Source of the DNA: Acidimicrobiia bacterium
GTDB taxonomy: Bacteria; Actinomycetota; Acidimicrobiia; Acidimicrobiales; Ilumatobacteraceae
Assembly: GCA_013821025.1 (NCBI GenBank)
Contig: JACDHN010000009.1
Coordinates: 1-18,120, forward strand
Length of the DNA stretch: 18,120 nucleotides
Direction of reading: 5' to 3'
The position numbers were made by a program, and so were the translations under genes. Within the stretch, counting starts at the first letter, position 1; each line of letters starts with the position of its first letter. Shown in pieces: positions 1-5,865 of the stretch. The notes beneath the pieces are model-generated. The model had not been told where the DNA came from. It ran no database searches and saw only the letters and a list, made by a program, of their open reading frames with translations.

Positions 1-917
1 CTCCTTGGCTGTTCCGGGATGTCGACCTGCTGCTCGATCCTCGCGAACGACTCGGCGTGATCGGACCCAATGGCGCCGGCAAGTCCACGTTCCTCGACGT
101 GTTGGCCGGCCGGCTGACACCCTCAGAGGGCTCGGTGACCGTCGGCAGCACGGTGGCTCTTGGCATGTTCGACCAGCGAGGCACAGACCTCGACCCGGCG
201 ATGCGGGTTGACCAGGCGGTGGCCGGCCCGACACGGGCGCCCGATTGGGAGGACGCCAGGTTCCTGGAGCGCTTCTGGTTCGACGCCGACACCCAGCGTT
301 CACCGATCGGCCTGCTGTCTGGCGGCGAACGCCGACGCCTGCAGCTCGTGCTGACGCTGCGGGCCAAGCCGAACATGCTGCTGTTGGACGAGCCGACGAA
401 CGACCTCGATCTCGACACCCTTCGGGTGCTGGAGGACGTGCTCGAGGACTGGCCCGGCGCCGTCGTCGTCGTGAGCCACGACCGGGCGCTGCTGGAACGC
501 ACCGTCACCGACGTGTTCGTGATCGACGACCAGCACCTGGGTCGGCGCCGCCCAGGGGGCTTCGGCGCCTGGGAGGAGGCGCGCCGGGCTCTCCTGTCGG
601 CGGGACGGACCCCGGCGTTGGGGGCGAAGCCGAAGCCGGCAGCGCCGACGAAGGCAGGCCCGCCGAAAGCGGTGCCACCCACGGCCGACGCCAGACGACG
701 GTCACTGTCGACGCTGCGACGACTGATCCGCGACGCCGAGCGGGATCTGGCCGAGCTCGAACACCGCCGGGAGCAGCTCGCCGAGGCGTTGACGAAGGCC
801 ACTGCCGACCATCAGGCGCTGGCACAAATCGGTACCGAGATGGCCGAGGTGCAGGCCGGCCTCGGAGAGGCAGAGCAGCGCTGGCTGACGTTGAGCGACG
901 AGCTGGACACCGCCTGA
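1..917 (+). CDS. ABC-F family ATP-binding protein, C-terminal half (5' end outside the window)
   Basis: The frame is open from base 3, so the start lies upstream of the window. What remains is one complete ATP-binding cassette and a C-terminal tail: Walker A GPNGAGKST near base 63, signature LSGGERRRLQL near 315, Walker B MLLLDEPTNDLD near 378, and the switch histidine in VVVVSHDRALLE near 460. The DEPTNDLD form of Walker B is typical of ABC-F proteins, which are soluble, carry two cassettes and act on ribosomes rather than as transporters. After an Ala/Pro/Lys-rich linker, the last 75 or so residues are rich in Glu, Arg, Leu and Ala and look like the coiled-coil tail of Uup-type members. The visible cassette is therefore probably the second one. 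The stop codon lies in an inverted repeat shared with the convergent VOC gene. Family assignment is strong; the exact subfamily (Uup, EttA or a resistance type) cannot be fixed without the N-terminal half. Confidence 0.88.
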   Translation, partial: PWLFRDVDLLLDPRERLGVIGPNGAGKSTFLDVLAGRLTPSEGSVTVGSTVALGMFDQRGTDLDPAMRVDQAVAGPTRAPDWEDARFLERFWFDADTQRSPIGLLSGGERRRLQLVLTLRAKPNMLLLDEPTNDLDLDTLRVLEDVLEDWPGAVVVVSHDRALLERTVTDVFVIDDQHLGRRRPGGFGAWEEARRALLSAGRTPALGAKPKPAAPTKAGPPKAVPPTADARRRSLSTLRRLIRDAERDLAELEHRREQLAEALTKATADHQALAQIGTEMAEVQAGLGEAEQRWLTLSDELDTA

Positions 918-937
918 GCCGGCCGGAGGGTCAGGCG
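911..937. terminator. Inverted repeat spanning two convergent stop codons
   Basis: CGCCTGA (911-917) and TCAGGCG (931-937) form a perfect 7-bp stem around a 13-nt GC-rich loop. The stem contains the TGA of the ABC-F gene and the stop of the convergent VOC gene. There is no T-run on either side, so this would be a non-classical hairpin acting in both directions. Terminator function is inference. Confidence 0.4.
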
Positions 938-1353
938 ACGCAGAACTCGTTGCCCTCGGGGTCGGCGAGCGTCACCCAGGTATGGGAACCTTGCTGACCG
1001 TCCCACAGGCGCGTGGTGCCGAGAGCGATGACGCGCTCGACCTCGGTGTCCCGATTGCCGGCGCCGACATGCAGATCGAGGTGAACTCGGTTCTTCGCCG
1101 ACTTCGCCTCCGGGACGTGCTGGAACAGCAGCCGGGAGCCCGGTCCGGTCCTCGGCCGGCAGGCGGCCGCCGTCTTCCACGCTCGACGACCGTCGATCTC
1201 GACGGTGTCGTCGACGCTGGCGTACCCGGCGTCGAGCACCTGGGTCACCTGGTCGCGATGATCCTCGATCGCGTAGTCCATCACTGCCGCCCAGAACCGG
1301 TTCAGCTCGTGGGGGTCGTCGGCGTCGATGGCGATCTGGATGTCCGGGCTCAT
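931..1353 (-). CDS. VOC (glyoxalase-like) family protein
   Basis: A 140-residue protein of the vicinal-oxygen-chelate fold. The N-terminus (MSPDIQIAIDADDPHELNRF) has the form of VOC first strands followed by the 'position in space of the substrate' helix. The C-terminus has the paired motifs NRVHLDL and LADPEGNEFCV, typical of the large glyoxalase/bleomycin-resistance group. The substrate cannot be read from sequence. The start is ATG at 1353, because the frame upstream of it has arginine/proline-rich shadow composition and overlaps the DinB gene. Its start and the stop of the upstream DinB gene share the 4-bp ATGA overlap (1350-1353), so the two are probably translated from one mRNA. The C-terminal half resembles that of the VOC protein at 15410-15841, suggesting paralogy. 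Confidence 0.82.
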   Translation of the reverse strand: MSPDIQIAIDADDPHELNRFWAAVMDYAIEDHRDQVTQVLDAGYASVDDTVEIDGRRAWKTAAACRPRTGPGSRLLFQHVPEAKSAKNRVHLDLHVGAGNRDTEVERVIALGTTRLWDGQQGSHTWVTLADPEGNEFCVA

Positions 1354-1934
1354 TGGTCTGTGCTTCCCGAGTCGGAGGGTGGGCGGCGGGTGTAGAGGTC
1401 GCGCAACAACGAGATCTCCGCGGCATGGTGCAGCGCCTCTCGGTTGATGTGCAGCACCAACGCTGCGAAGGCGTGTTCGGCGAACGGTCCCTCGTGAGGG
1501 CCGCACGGGCGGGTCAAGCCGTCGTCGTCGAGCGATCTCACGCCGGTGATCCACGCCTCGTACCAGCGATCCAGCAGTGCCAAACCCCCGGCGGCCGTCA
1601 GCGGCCAGTCCGTCCCGACATAGGTGATGCCGCCGTCACCGAAGTGGTTGGCGGCGCGTTCCCCGAAGACGCCGATGGAGATGTGTCCCATCCTCCAGGC
1701 GATGGTCGTCACCGGCGGCGGTTCGGGCTCTGGATAGTCGTAATCGGCGACAGTGTCACCGATGCCTGCGGACATGGCGCCCACGGCATCGGCGCGCCGG
1801 CGAAGGCTCCAACACCCTGGCACCGGCTCCCACAGATACTCCTCGTCGGTGAGATCGTCGAGTCTCGGCCGGAAGTGGTTGTCCCACTGCCACTCGAGTT
1901 GCTCGACCAACAGATCAGTCCACGCAGTAGGCAT
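1350..1934 (-). CDS. DinB-like four-helix metalloprotein
   Basis: A 194-residue protein of the DinB/YfiT-like superfamily, whose members are four-helix bundles with a metal held by three histidines and often work as thiol-dependent transferases (bacillithiol or mycothiol). Visible features are an N-terminal helix (WTDLLVEQLEWQWDNHF), the WEPVPGCWSLR segment common in this superfamily, His84 in WRMGHI, and a C-terminal helix with HINREALHHAAEI (His162, His169, His170) supplying likely ligands. No enzyme activity can be assigned. Because this organism appears to make mycothiol, a mycothiol-linked role is possible. It overlaps the VOC gene downstream by 4 bp and is divergent from the WYL regulator with only 60 bp between start codons, suggesting control by that regulator. 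No Shine-Dalgarno sequence precedes the ATG; a -10-like element lies 6 nt upstream. Confidence 0.8.
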   Translation of the reverse strand: MPTAWTDLLVEQLEWQWDNHFRPRLDDLTDEEYLWEPVPGCWSLRRRADAVGAMSAGIGDTVADYDYPEPEPPPVTTIAWRMGHISIGVFGERAANHFGDGGITYVGTDWPLTAAGGLALLDRWYEAWITGVRSLDDDGLTRPCGPHEGPFAEHAFAALVLHINREALHHAAEISLLRDLYTRRPPSDSGSTDQ

Positions 1935-1940
1935 GCGCGA

Positions 1941-1946
1941 ATGGTA
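1941..1946 (-). promoter_or_regulatory. Candidate -10 element for a leaderless DinB-VOC transcript
   Basis: Read on the minus strand this is TACCAT, matching TAnnnT, followed by 6 nt and then the ATG of the DinB gene. The distance would put the transcription start at or next to the start codon. No clear -35 is seen and no Shine-Dalgarno sequence is present. Functional assignment is inference. Confidence 0.4.
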
Positions 1947-1994
1947 CGGAGCAATGCGGACAGTTTCGGTCCTGGTTGACGCGAGACTGGAGGA

Positions 1995-2951
1995 ATGGCT
2001 GAGACCACGGCGCGGCTACTCGGCGTGTTGTCACTCCTGCAGTCGCGCCCGCGCTGGACCGGACCGGAGCTCGCCGACCGGTTCGGCGTCACCGTGCGAA
2101 CGATCCGACGCGACGTCGATCGGCTGCGCCAGCTCGGGTACCCGATCGAGGCGGGAACCGGGCTGGCGGGGGGCTACCGGCTCGGAACGGGCGGCAGGGC
2201 GATGCCGCCGCTGATGCTCGACCGGGATGAGGCGGTGGCGGTGGCAGTGTGCCTTCGCTCCACGGCCACCGAATCGCTCGACGGCGGCGGCGAAGCCGCG
2301 ATCCGCGCTCTCGGCAAGCTCGAACAACTGCTCCCGCCGACGCTGCGCCGGCAGGTTGGCACGATCGGTTCGATGACCGAACGGCTCGGCACGGCGATCG
2401 CCGCCGTGTCGCCCGAGCTGCTGGTGGTGATCACCAGGGCGTGCCGAGACACGGAACGGCTGAAGGTGCGATACAGCGACGCCGGCGGGCGCGAATCCGA
2501 GCGCACGCTGGACCCGTACCGCGTGGTCAGCACCGCGCGGCGTTGGTACCTCGTGGCGTGGGACCGTGGGCGCCAGGCCTGGCGAACGTTCCGGATCGAC
2601 CGTCTCACCGACGTGGTCTGCACCGGTCATCGGGTCGAGCTGGTCGATCCGCCGGATCCGGTGGCCTTCGTGCAATCTGCGATCACCACGTCGCCGTACC
2701 GTCATCAGGCAAGGATCGAGCTGCACGCACCGCTCGACCAGCTGAGCGCCGCCGTCCCGCCCACGGTCGGATTGCTGGAGTCGATCGATGAGCACACCAC
2801 ACTGCTCACCACGGGTAGCGAGCACCTCGACTCGCTGGCATTCCACGTGCTGTCGCTCGACGTCGGGTTCCGCGTCCGCGAACCCGAGCTGCTGCGCCAG
2901 CGGATCGGTGACTTGGCGCAGCGAATGCTCGCCGCCCTGACGCCGCCGTGA
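1995..2951 (+). CDS. WYL-domain transcriptional regulator with N-terminal HTH
   Basis: A 318-residue regulator of the DeoR-like HTH plus WYL type. Residues 6-60 form the winged helix-turn-helix, with WTGPELADRFGVTVRTIRRD as the recognition region and GYRLG as the wing. The middle carries RDEAVAVAVCLRS, a frequent linker motif. The WYL domain spans about residues 150-225, with RRWYLVAWD and WRTFRIDRL as its conserved parts. A WCX-like C-terminal region follows. WYL regulators bind nucleotide or small ligands and often control a divergent neighbour, here the DinB-VOC pair. The ATG at 1995 is the first possible start after an in-frame stop at 1977. The purine run GGAGG ends only one base before it, too close to be a normal ribosome binding site. 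The small membrane protein at 2994 follows on the same strand and may be co-transcribed. Confidence 0.9.
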   Translation: MAETTARLLGVLSLLQSRPRWTGPELADRFGVTVRTIRRDVDRLRQLGYPIEAGTGLAGGYRLGTGGRAMPPLMLDRDEAVAVAVCLRSTATESLDGGGEAAIRALGKLEQLLPPTLRRQVGTIGSMTERLGTAIAAVSPELLVVITRACRDTERLKVRYSDAGGRESERTLDPYRVVSTARRWYLVAWDRGRQAWRTFRIDRLTDVVCTGHRVELVDPPDPVAFVQSAITTSPYRHQARIELHAPLDQLSAAVPPTVGLLESIDEHTTLLTTGSEHLDSLAFHVLSLDVGFRVREPELLRQRIGDLAQRMLAALTPP

Positions 2952-2993
2952 TCAGCGTTACAGAATGGGACCACGACGACGAGAGGTGAGCAG

Positions 2994-3362
2994 ATGTTGT
3001 GGCCAGCGAGAATGATCGGTGCGGCGACCGCCGCGTACAGCGTTGCGTGTCTGGTGAGGCCGGAGGTGTTGGCCGGGCCGACCCAGCTCATCGAGCCCGA
3101 CGGCAGGCCGTCCCGGGAGGTCGCCGTGCTCGTGCGCAGTGCCGGCGCCCGTGACCTGATCACCGGAGTGGCCATGGCAGTGTCGCCATCGGCGGCCGGC
3201 GTGCGGCTGGCCGGGATCCTGCGACTCGGCGCCGACGTCGCCGACGCAATCGGGATGGGTGCTGCCCTCCCGACAGGCGAAGCGCGCAAGAAGGCGGCCC
3301 TGGTGGCGTGCGGCTGGGGCGCACTCACTGCGCTCACGCTGGCGCTTGCCCGCAGCGACTGA
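2994..3362 (+). CDS. Small integral membrane protein (DUF4267-like, uncertain)
   Basis: A 122-residue hydrophobic protein. There is a membrane segment at the N-terminus (MIGAATAAYSVACLV), one around GARDLITGVAMAVSPSAAG, one around LAGILRLGADVADAIGMGAAL, and one near the C-terminus (ALVACGWGALTALTLALA), so three or four helices. The RSAGARDLITG segment recalls DUF4267-type small membrane proteins, but I hold that loosely. Function is unknown. The start is well supported: ATG at 2994 is preceded by the purine-rich GAGAGGTGAG (2981-2990). It lies 42 bp downstream of the WYL regulator on the same strand and converges with a VOC gene. Confidence 0.7.
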   Translation: MLWPARMIGAATAAYSVACLVRPEVLAGPTQLIEPDGRPSREVAVLVRSAGARDLITGVAMAVSPSAAGVRLAGILRLGADVADAIGMGAALPTGEARKKAALVACGWGALTALTLALARSD

Positions 3363-3427
3363 TCAGCCCGGTTGATCGCCAGCGCAGTCGGATTGAGCGA
3401 GTGCCGCTCCGCCCGGTCGGCGCGCTG

Positions 3428-3805
3428 TCAGTCCCCGACGTCGCCGAAGGGACTCGACACCACGATCAGGTGACCGTCGGGATCGTGCAGCCACACCTCG
3501 CGGTGGTGGGCCAACGGGTTCACCATCGGCCCCTCGGCGATCTCGGCGTCGGCGGCGACGATACGCCCCAACGTGTCGTCGAACCTCTGGTCCTCGAACC
3601 ACAGAGCGATACCTGTGCACGGACCGGACACCAGCAGCGGGTGCTCCTCCTGATCGTCATGGTGCAGCTGCAGCACGAGGTCACCATCACTCGTGAGCTG
3701 CTCGTACTCGTCGCCGCCGTGGGCGCTGCTCATCCCGAGCACCCGCTGGTACCACCGGCTCGACGCCTCGACGTCGGCCACGACGATCATCGGCTGCGCC
3801 TTCAT
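3428..3805 (-). CDS. VOC (glyoxalase-like) family protein
   Basis: A 125-residue single-domain VOC protein. It starts KAQPMIVVADVEASSRWYQ, a classic first strand and helix (V-x-D-V-x-x-S-x-x-W/F-Y). It continues with LGM after the helix, a middle LVLQLHHDD strand with a possible metal-ligand histidine, and ends with VWLHDPDGHLIVVSSP, the usual DPDGH/N motif with the C-terminal metal-ligand region. The substrate is unknown; relatives include dioxygenases, lyases and antibiotic-binding proteins. The start is ATG at 3805: the open frame extends further upstream but with shadow-like composition, and a -10-like element sits 7 nt before the ATG. It is divergent from the gene at 3890 and not closely similar to the other two VOC proteins in this window. 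Confidence 0.83.
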   Translation of the reverse strand: MKAQPMIVVADVEASSRWYQRVLGMSSAHGGDEYEQLTSDGDLVLQLHHDDQEEHPLLVSGPCTGIALWFEDQRFDDTLGRIVAADAEIAEGPMVNPLAHHREVWLHDPDGHLIVVSSPFGDVGD

Positions 3806-3812
3806 CGTGCCG

Positions 3813-3818
3813 ACCCTA
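3813..3818 (-). promoter_or_regulatory. Candidate -10 element for a leaderless VOC transcript
   Basis: On the minus strand this reads TAGGGT (TAnnnT), followed by 7 nt and the ATG at 3805. No Shine-Dalgarno sequence is present between them. This spacing would place the first transcribed base on the start codon. Confidence 0.4.
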
Positions 3819-3850
3819 CCGGTGGCGGATCTACCGTCTCCCATGGTCCG

Positions 3851-3881
3851 TTGGCATTCGGTGTTGGCGGTGCGCAATACT
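3851..3881 (+). promoter_or_regulatory. Candidate promoter for the 3890 gene
   Basis: TTGGCA at 3851-3856 resembles a -35 box. AATACT at 3876-3881 resembles a -10 box, with a 19-nt spacer. The ATG at 3890 follows 8 nt later, so the 5' leader would be absent or one or two bases long. Confidence 0.3.
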
Positions 3882-3889
3882 CGGCGACG

Positions 3890-4399
3890 ATGCGGACGTC
3901 CCCGATGGGAGCGATGCTGCGAGGGGCGGCGGCTGGCGCCGTCGGGATCCTCGCCATGGACCTGCTGTGGTACTCGCGTCACCGCCGCGAAGGCGGTGAA
4001 GGCAGTTTCATCGACTGGGAGTTCTCAGCTGGCACATCAGGCTGGGACGAGGCGGGCGTTCCGGCCAAGATCGGTCAGCGAGCAGCGAACGCGCTGACGA
4101 TCCAGCTACCGGATTCGGCGGCTGGCCTGACGAATGACGTGGTCCACTGGTCGACCGGCGTCCAGTGGGGGGCACTGTACGGGCTCTCCGTGCGCTCAGC
4201 GGCGAGCGCGAACGTGCTGTCAGGGGCGACGCTCGGCATCGTCGCCTGCTCGACGTCGTACGTCGTGCTGCCGCTGGTCAAGCTGTACAAACCGATCTGG
4301 GAGTACGACACCAAGACCCTCGCCAAGGACTACAGCGCCCACCTGCTGTTCGGCACGGTGACGAGTGTCGCGTTCAGGGCGTTCCGCCGCTGCCGGTAG
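3890..4399 (+). CDS. Membrane-associated protein of unknown function
   Basis: A 169-residue protein. There is an N-terminal glycine/alanine-rich membrane segment (MLRGAAAGAVGILAMDLLW), a soluble stretch rich in Trp, Ser and Gly (residues 25-60), and hydrophobic segments around WGALYGLSV, LGIVACSTSYVVLPLV and HLLFGTVTSVAF. The pattern 'G-x-x-A-G-x-x-G-x-x-A-M-D' at the N-terminus, with a later HWSTGVQWGALYG, recalls the YagU/DUF1440 style of inner-membrane protein, but I cannot claim membership. I chose ATG 3890 because the longer open frame runs antisense through the VOC gene and has shadow composition; ATG 3905 is an alternative. It ends just before a series of hairpins and converges with the DUF4235 gene. 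Confidence 0.65.
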   Translation: MRTSPMGAMLRGAAAGAVGILAMDLLWYSRHRREGGEGSFIDWEFSAGTSGWDEAGVPAKIGQRAANALTIQLPDSAAGLTNDVVHWSTGVQWGALYGLSVRSAASANVLSGATLGIVACSTSYVVLPLVKLYKPIWEYDTKTLAKDYSAHLLFGTVTSVAFRAFRRCR

Positions 4400-4413
4400 G
4401 CGCCGTGCGGCGC
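4400..4413. terminator. Short hairpin directly after the 3890 gene stop
   Basis: GCGCC (4400-4404), loop GTGC, GGCGC (4409-4413): a perfect 5-bp stem beginning at the base after the TAG stop. It is the first of three consecutive inverted repeats. No T-run follows. It could act in termination or in 3' end protection. Confidence 0.35.
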
Positions 4414-4423
4414 AAGAAGAGCC

Positions 4424-4456
4424 CCCGCAGCGAGAGGACCCCTCCCCCGCTGCGGG
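4424..4456. terminator. Inverted repeat with 9-bp perfect stem
   Basis: CCCGCAGCG (4424-4432) pairs with CGCTGCGGG (4448-4456). Inside the loop GAGG (4434-4437) can pair with CCTC (4441-4444) around ACC. It lies between convergent genes, so a bidirectional terminator without a U-tract is the simplest reading. Confidence 0.5.
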
Positions 4457-4460
4457 AGCA

Positions 4461-4482
4461 TCCGCCACACGAATGTGGCGGA
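4461..4482. terminator. Inverted repeat with 9-bp perfect stem and CGAA tetraloop
   Basis: TCCGCCACA (4461-4469), loop CGAA (4470-4473), TGTGGCGGA (4474-4482). The stem is perfect and compact. There is no T-run after it on either strand. A terminator or a processed 3' end for the convergent genes is likely; a protein-binding operator is the alternative. Confidence 0.5.
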
Positions 4483-4521
4483 GAACAAGCACAATCCCGA
4501 AAGCAGGATCTGTACTTGTAT

Positions 4522-4538
4522 GGTTCGGGGCCGAGACC
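4522..4538 (-). terminator. Candidate hairpin downstream of the DUF4235 gene
   Basis: GGT plus TCG (4522-4527) can pair with CGA plus ACC (4532-4534 and 4536-4538) with one bulged base and a GGGC loop. It lies about 20 nt beyond the stop codon of the minus-strand gene. Weak evidence. Confidence 0.25.
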
Positions 4539-4558
4539 CGTTGCGGATTGGTTAATCG

Positions 4559-4843
4559 TCAGGGACGGGTGTACTTCAGACCGGGCGGCTGGACGCCACG
4601 GCGCTTGCGCCAGGCGCCGACGGCGCCACGCTGGGCGAGCAGGCGGATCACGCCGACGATGGCACCGGTGAACACCGCCCAGGCGAGCGCGTCACGCCAC
4701 TGCACGTCGTCGTGAGCCGGGTTGCCAGGGGGCTCTGATCGGAACGTGAGCCTCCAGATCCGTTCAACCAGCGGCTTCGACGCCACCACCGCGGCGACCG
4801 CCGCTCCGCTGGCGATGCCGTTCCACACCTTCTGCTCGTCCAC
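4559..4843 (-). CDS. DUF4235 family membrane protein
   Basis: A 94-residue protein of the actinobacterial DUF4235 type. It begins DEQKVWNGIASGAAVAAVVA, a single membrane helix, followed by KPLVERIWRL. A short polar loop (FRSEPPGNPAHDDVQWRDAL) leads into a second helix (AWAVFTGAIVGVIRLLA), and the C-terminus is basic (WRKRRGV). This two-helix layout with a K-x-x-x-x-x-W-x-x-x-T-G/F core between helices is the family's signature as I know it; function is undescribed. The start is GTG at 4843: GAGGAG on the minus strand lies 5 nt upstream, and the ATG overlapping it belongs to another frame. It is divergent from the CysQ-like gene with 93 bp between starts. Confidence 0.78.
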   Translation of the reverse strand: MDEQKVWNGIASGAAVAAVVASKPLVERIWRLTFRSEPPGNPAHDDVQWRDALAWAVFTGAIVGVIRLLAQRGAVGAWRKRRGVQPPGLKYTRP

Positions 4844-4922
4844 ATCGGCTCCTCGTCGGCTGAGGTCGACAGTACCCGCCACGGCCGACGGATCGACAGC
4901 CAACTGGTCGGCGGGCCGGCGA

Positions 4923-4928
4923 TAGCGT
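4923..4928 (+). promoter_or_regulatory. Candidate -10 element for the CysQ-like gene
   Basis: TAGCGT (TAnnnT) is followed by 8 nt and the ATG at 4937. No Shine-Dalgarno sequence is seen, so a leaderless or near-leaderless mRNA is plausible. Confidence 0.35.
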
Positions 4929-4936
4929 CGGGCGCC

Positions 4937-5704
4937 ATGTCGATGACGGCCACTGAGACCGACGCCCAGCTGGCGGCGCGACTCGCGACCGATGCGGGCA
5001 TCCGGCTGGTGGCCCTGCGCCAGCGCATGTGGACAGCCGGCGCCGTCTCGTGGGAGGTCATGGACGGCGGCGACATGGCGAGCCAACACTTCCTGGCCGA
5101 CGAACTGGCCGCCGCCCGCCCCGACGACGCCGTGCTGAGCGAGGAGGGCGTCGAGGACCCGCGCCGGTTCGAAGTCGATCGGGTGTGGATCATCGACCCG
5201 CTCGACGGCACGAGAGAGTTCGGCGAACCGGGGCGGCTCGACTGGGCCGTGCACGTGGCGCTCTGGGAGCGGGATCACTTCGCCGCCGCGGCCGTCTCCC
5301 TGCCTGCCATCAACCGCACGTTCGCCACCGATCCGGCGCCGACGCTGCCGCCCGCTGAGCGCAGCCGTCCCCGGCTGATCACGTCGCGGTCGCGCCCGCC
5401 ACGTCTCGCCAGGGTCGTGACCGAGGCGCTCGGCGCCGAGCCGATGCACCTGGGTTCGGCCGGCGCCAAGACCATGGCGATCGTTGTGGGCGACGCCGAC
5501 ATCTACGTGCATGCCGGCGGCCAGTACCAGTGGGACTCGGCGGCACCGGCGGCCGTGGCCCAGGCCGCCGGACTGCACGTGAGCCGTGTCGACGGTTCGC
5601 CGATCGTCTACAACGACCGAGACGTGTGGCTGCCGGACTTCCTCGTGTGCCGCAAGGAGTACGCCACAGCCACGCTGGCCGCCATCGCCACCTCACCCGC
5701 CTGA
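4937..5704 (+). CDS. cysQ: CysQ-like 3'(2'),5'-bisphosphate nucleotidase / inositol monophosphatase family
   Basis: A 255-residue Mg-dependent phosphatase of the inositol monophosphatase superfamily. Visible motifs are LSEEG (residues 67-71), which supplies the metal-binding Glu; WIIDPLDGTREF (84-95), the family's D-P-L/I-D-G-T motif with Asp87 and Asp90; and QYQWDSAAP (197-205), the C-terminal W-D-x-A motif with Asp201. The TREF ending of the second motif is typical of CysQ rather than SuhB, which usually has TxNF. CysQ removes the 3' phosphate from PAP left by sulfate assimilation or sulfation; activity on inositol phosphates is possible. The start may be ATG 4937 or the ATG two codons later. 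It is monocistronic, divergent from the DUF4235 gene and followed by a 161-bp intergenic region. Confidence 0.82.
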   Translation: MSMTATETDAQLAARLATDAGIRLVALRQRMWTAGAVSWEVMDGGDMASQHFLADELAAARPDDAVLSEEGVEDPRRFEVDRVWIIDPLDGTREFGEPGRLDWAVHVALWERDHFAAAAVSLPAINRTFATDPAPTLPPAERSRPRLITSRSRPPRLARVVTEALGAEPMHLGSAGAKTMAIVVGDADIYVHAGGQYQWDSAAPAAVAQAAGLHVSRVDGSPIVYNDRDVWLPDFLVCRKEYATATLAAIATSPA

Positions 5705-5753
5705 CCCCTTCCACCCTCTGGCCCCGTCCACCGTCTGGGCGTGACTCTCCCAC

Positions 5754-5768
5754 CGCCCTTTCCGGGCG
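5754..5768. terminator. Candidate hairpin after the cysQ-like gene
   Basis: CGCCC (5754-5758), loop TTTCC, GGGCG (5764-5768), followed by the moderately T-rich TGATCTCTTCC. It could terminate the cysQ transcript. The stem has only 5 bp. Confidence 0.25.
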
Positions 5769-5801
5769 TGATCTCTTCCGAGGGCCTGAAGAAAACTGCG
5801 C

Positions 5802-5860
5802 CCCGACGGAGGGCGGAGCGGAAGAAGTCAGGGTGATCAGAACTAAGGCCCGACGGAGGG
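5802..5860. repeat. Direct repeat upstream of the ABC exporter
   Basis: CCCGACGGAGGG occurs at 5802-5813 and again, identically, at 5849-5860, 47 bp apart. The second copy provides the purine run GGAGGG used as ribosome binding site for the GTG at 5866. The rest of the 161-bp intergenic region also holds imperfect repeats (GGGCGTGACTCTC at 5737-5749 against GGGCGTGATCTCT at 5764-5776). No other gene is seen in this gap. Confidence 0.6.
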
Positions 5861-5865
5861 GTGAT

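Noticed and set aside
3361..3377. GATCA/TGATC inverted repeat at the 3362 stop as a terminator
   Set aside because: Only 5 bp and AT-containing with a 7-nt loop; too weak beside the other convergent hairpins.
3308..3889. N-terminal extension of the 3890 gene back to 3308
   Set aside because: This stretch runs antisense through a well-supported VOC gene and has shadow composition. A plausible promoter and ATG occur at 3851-3892.
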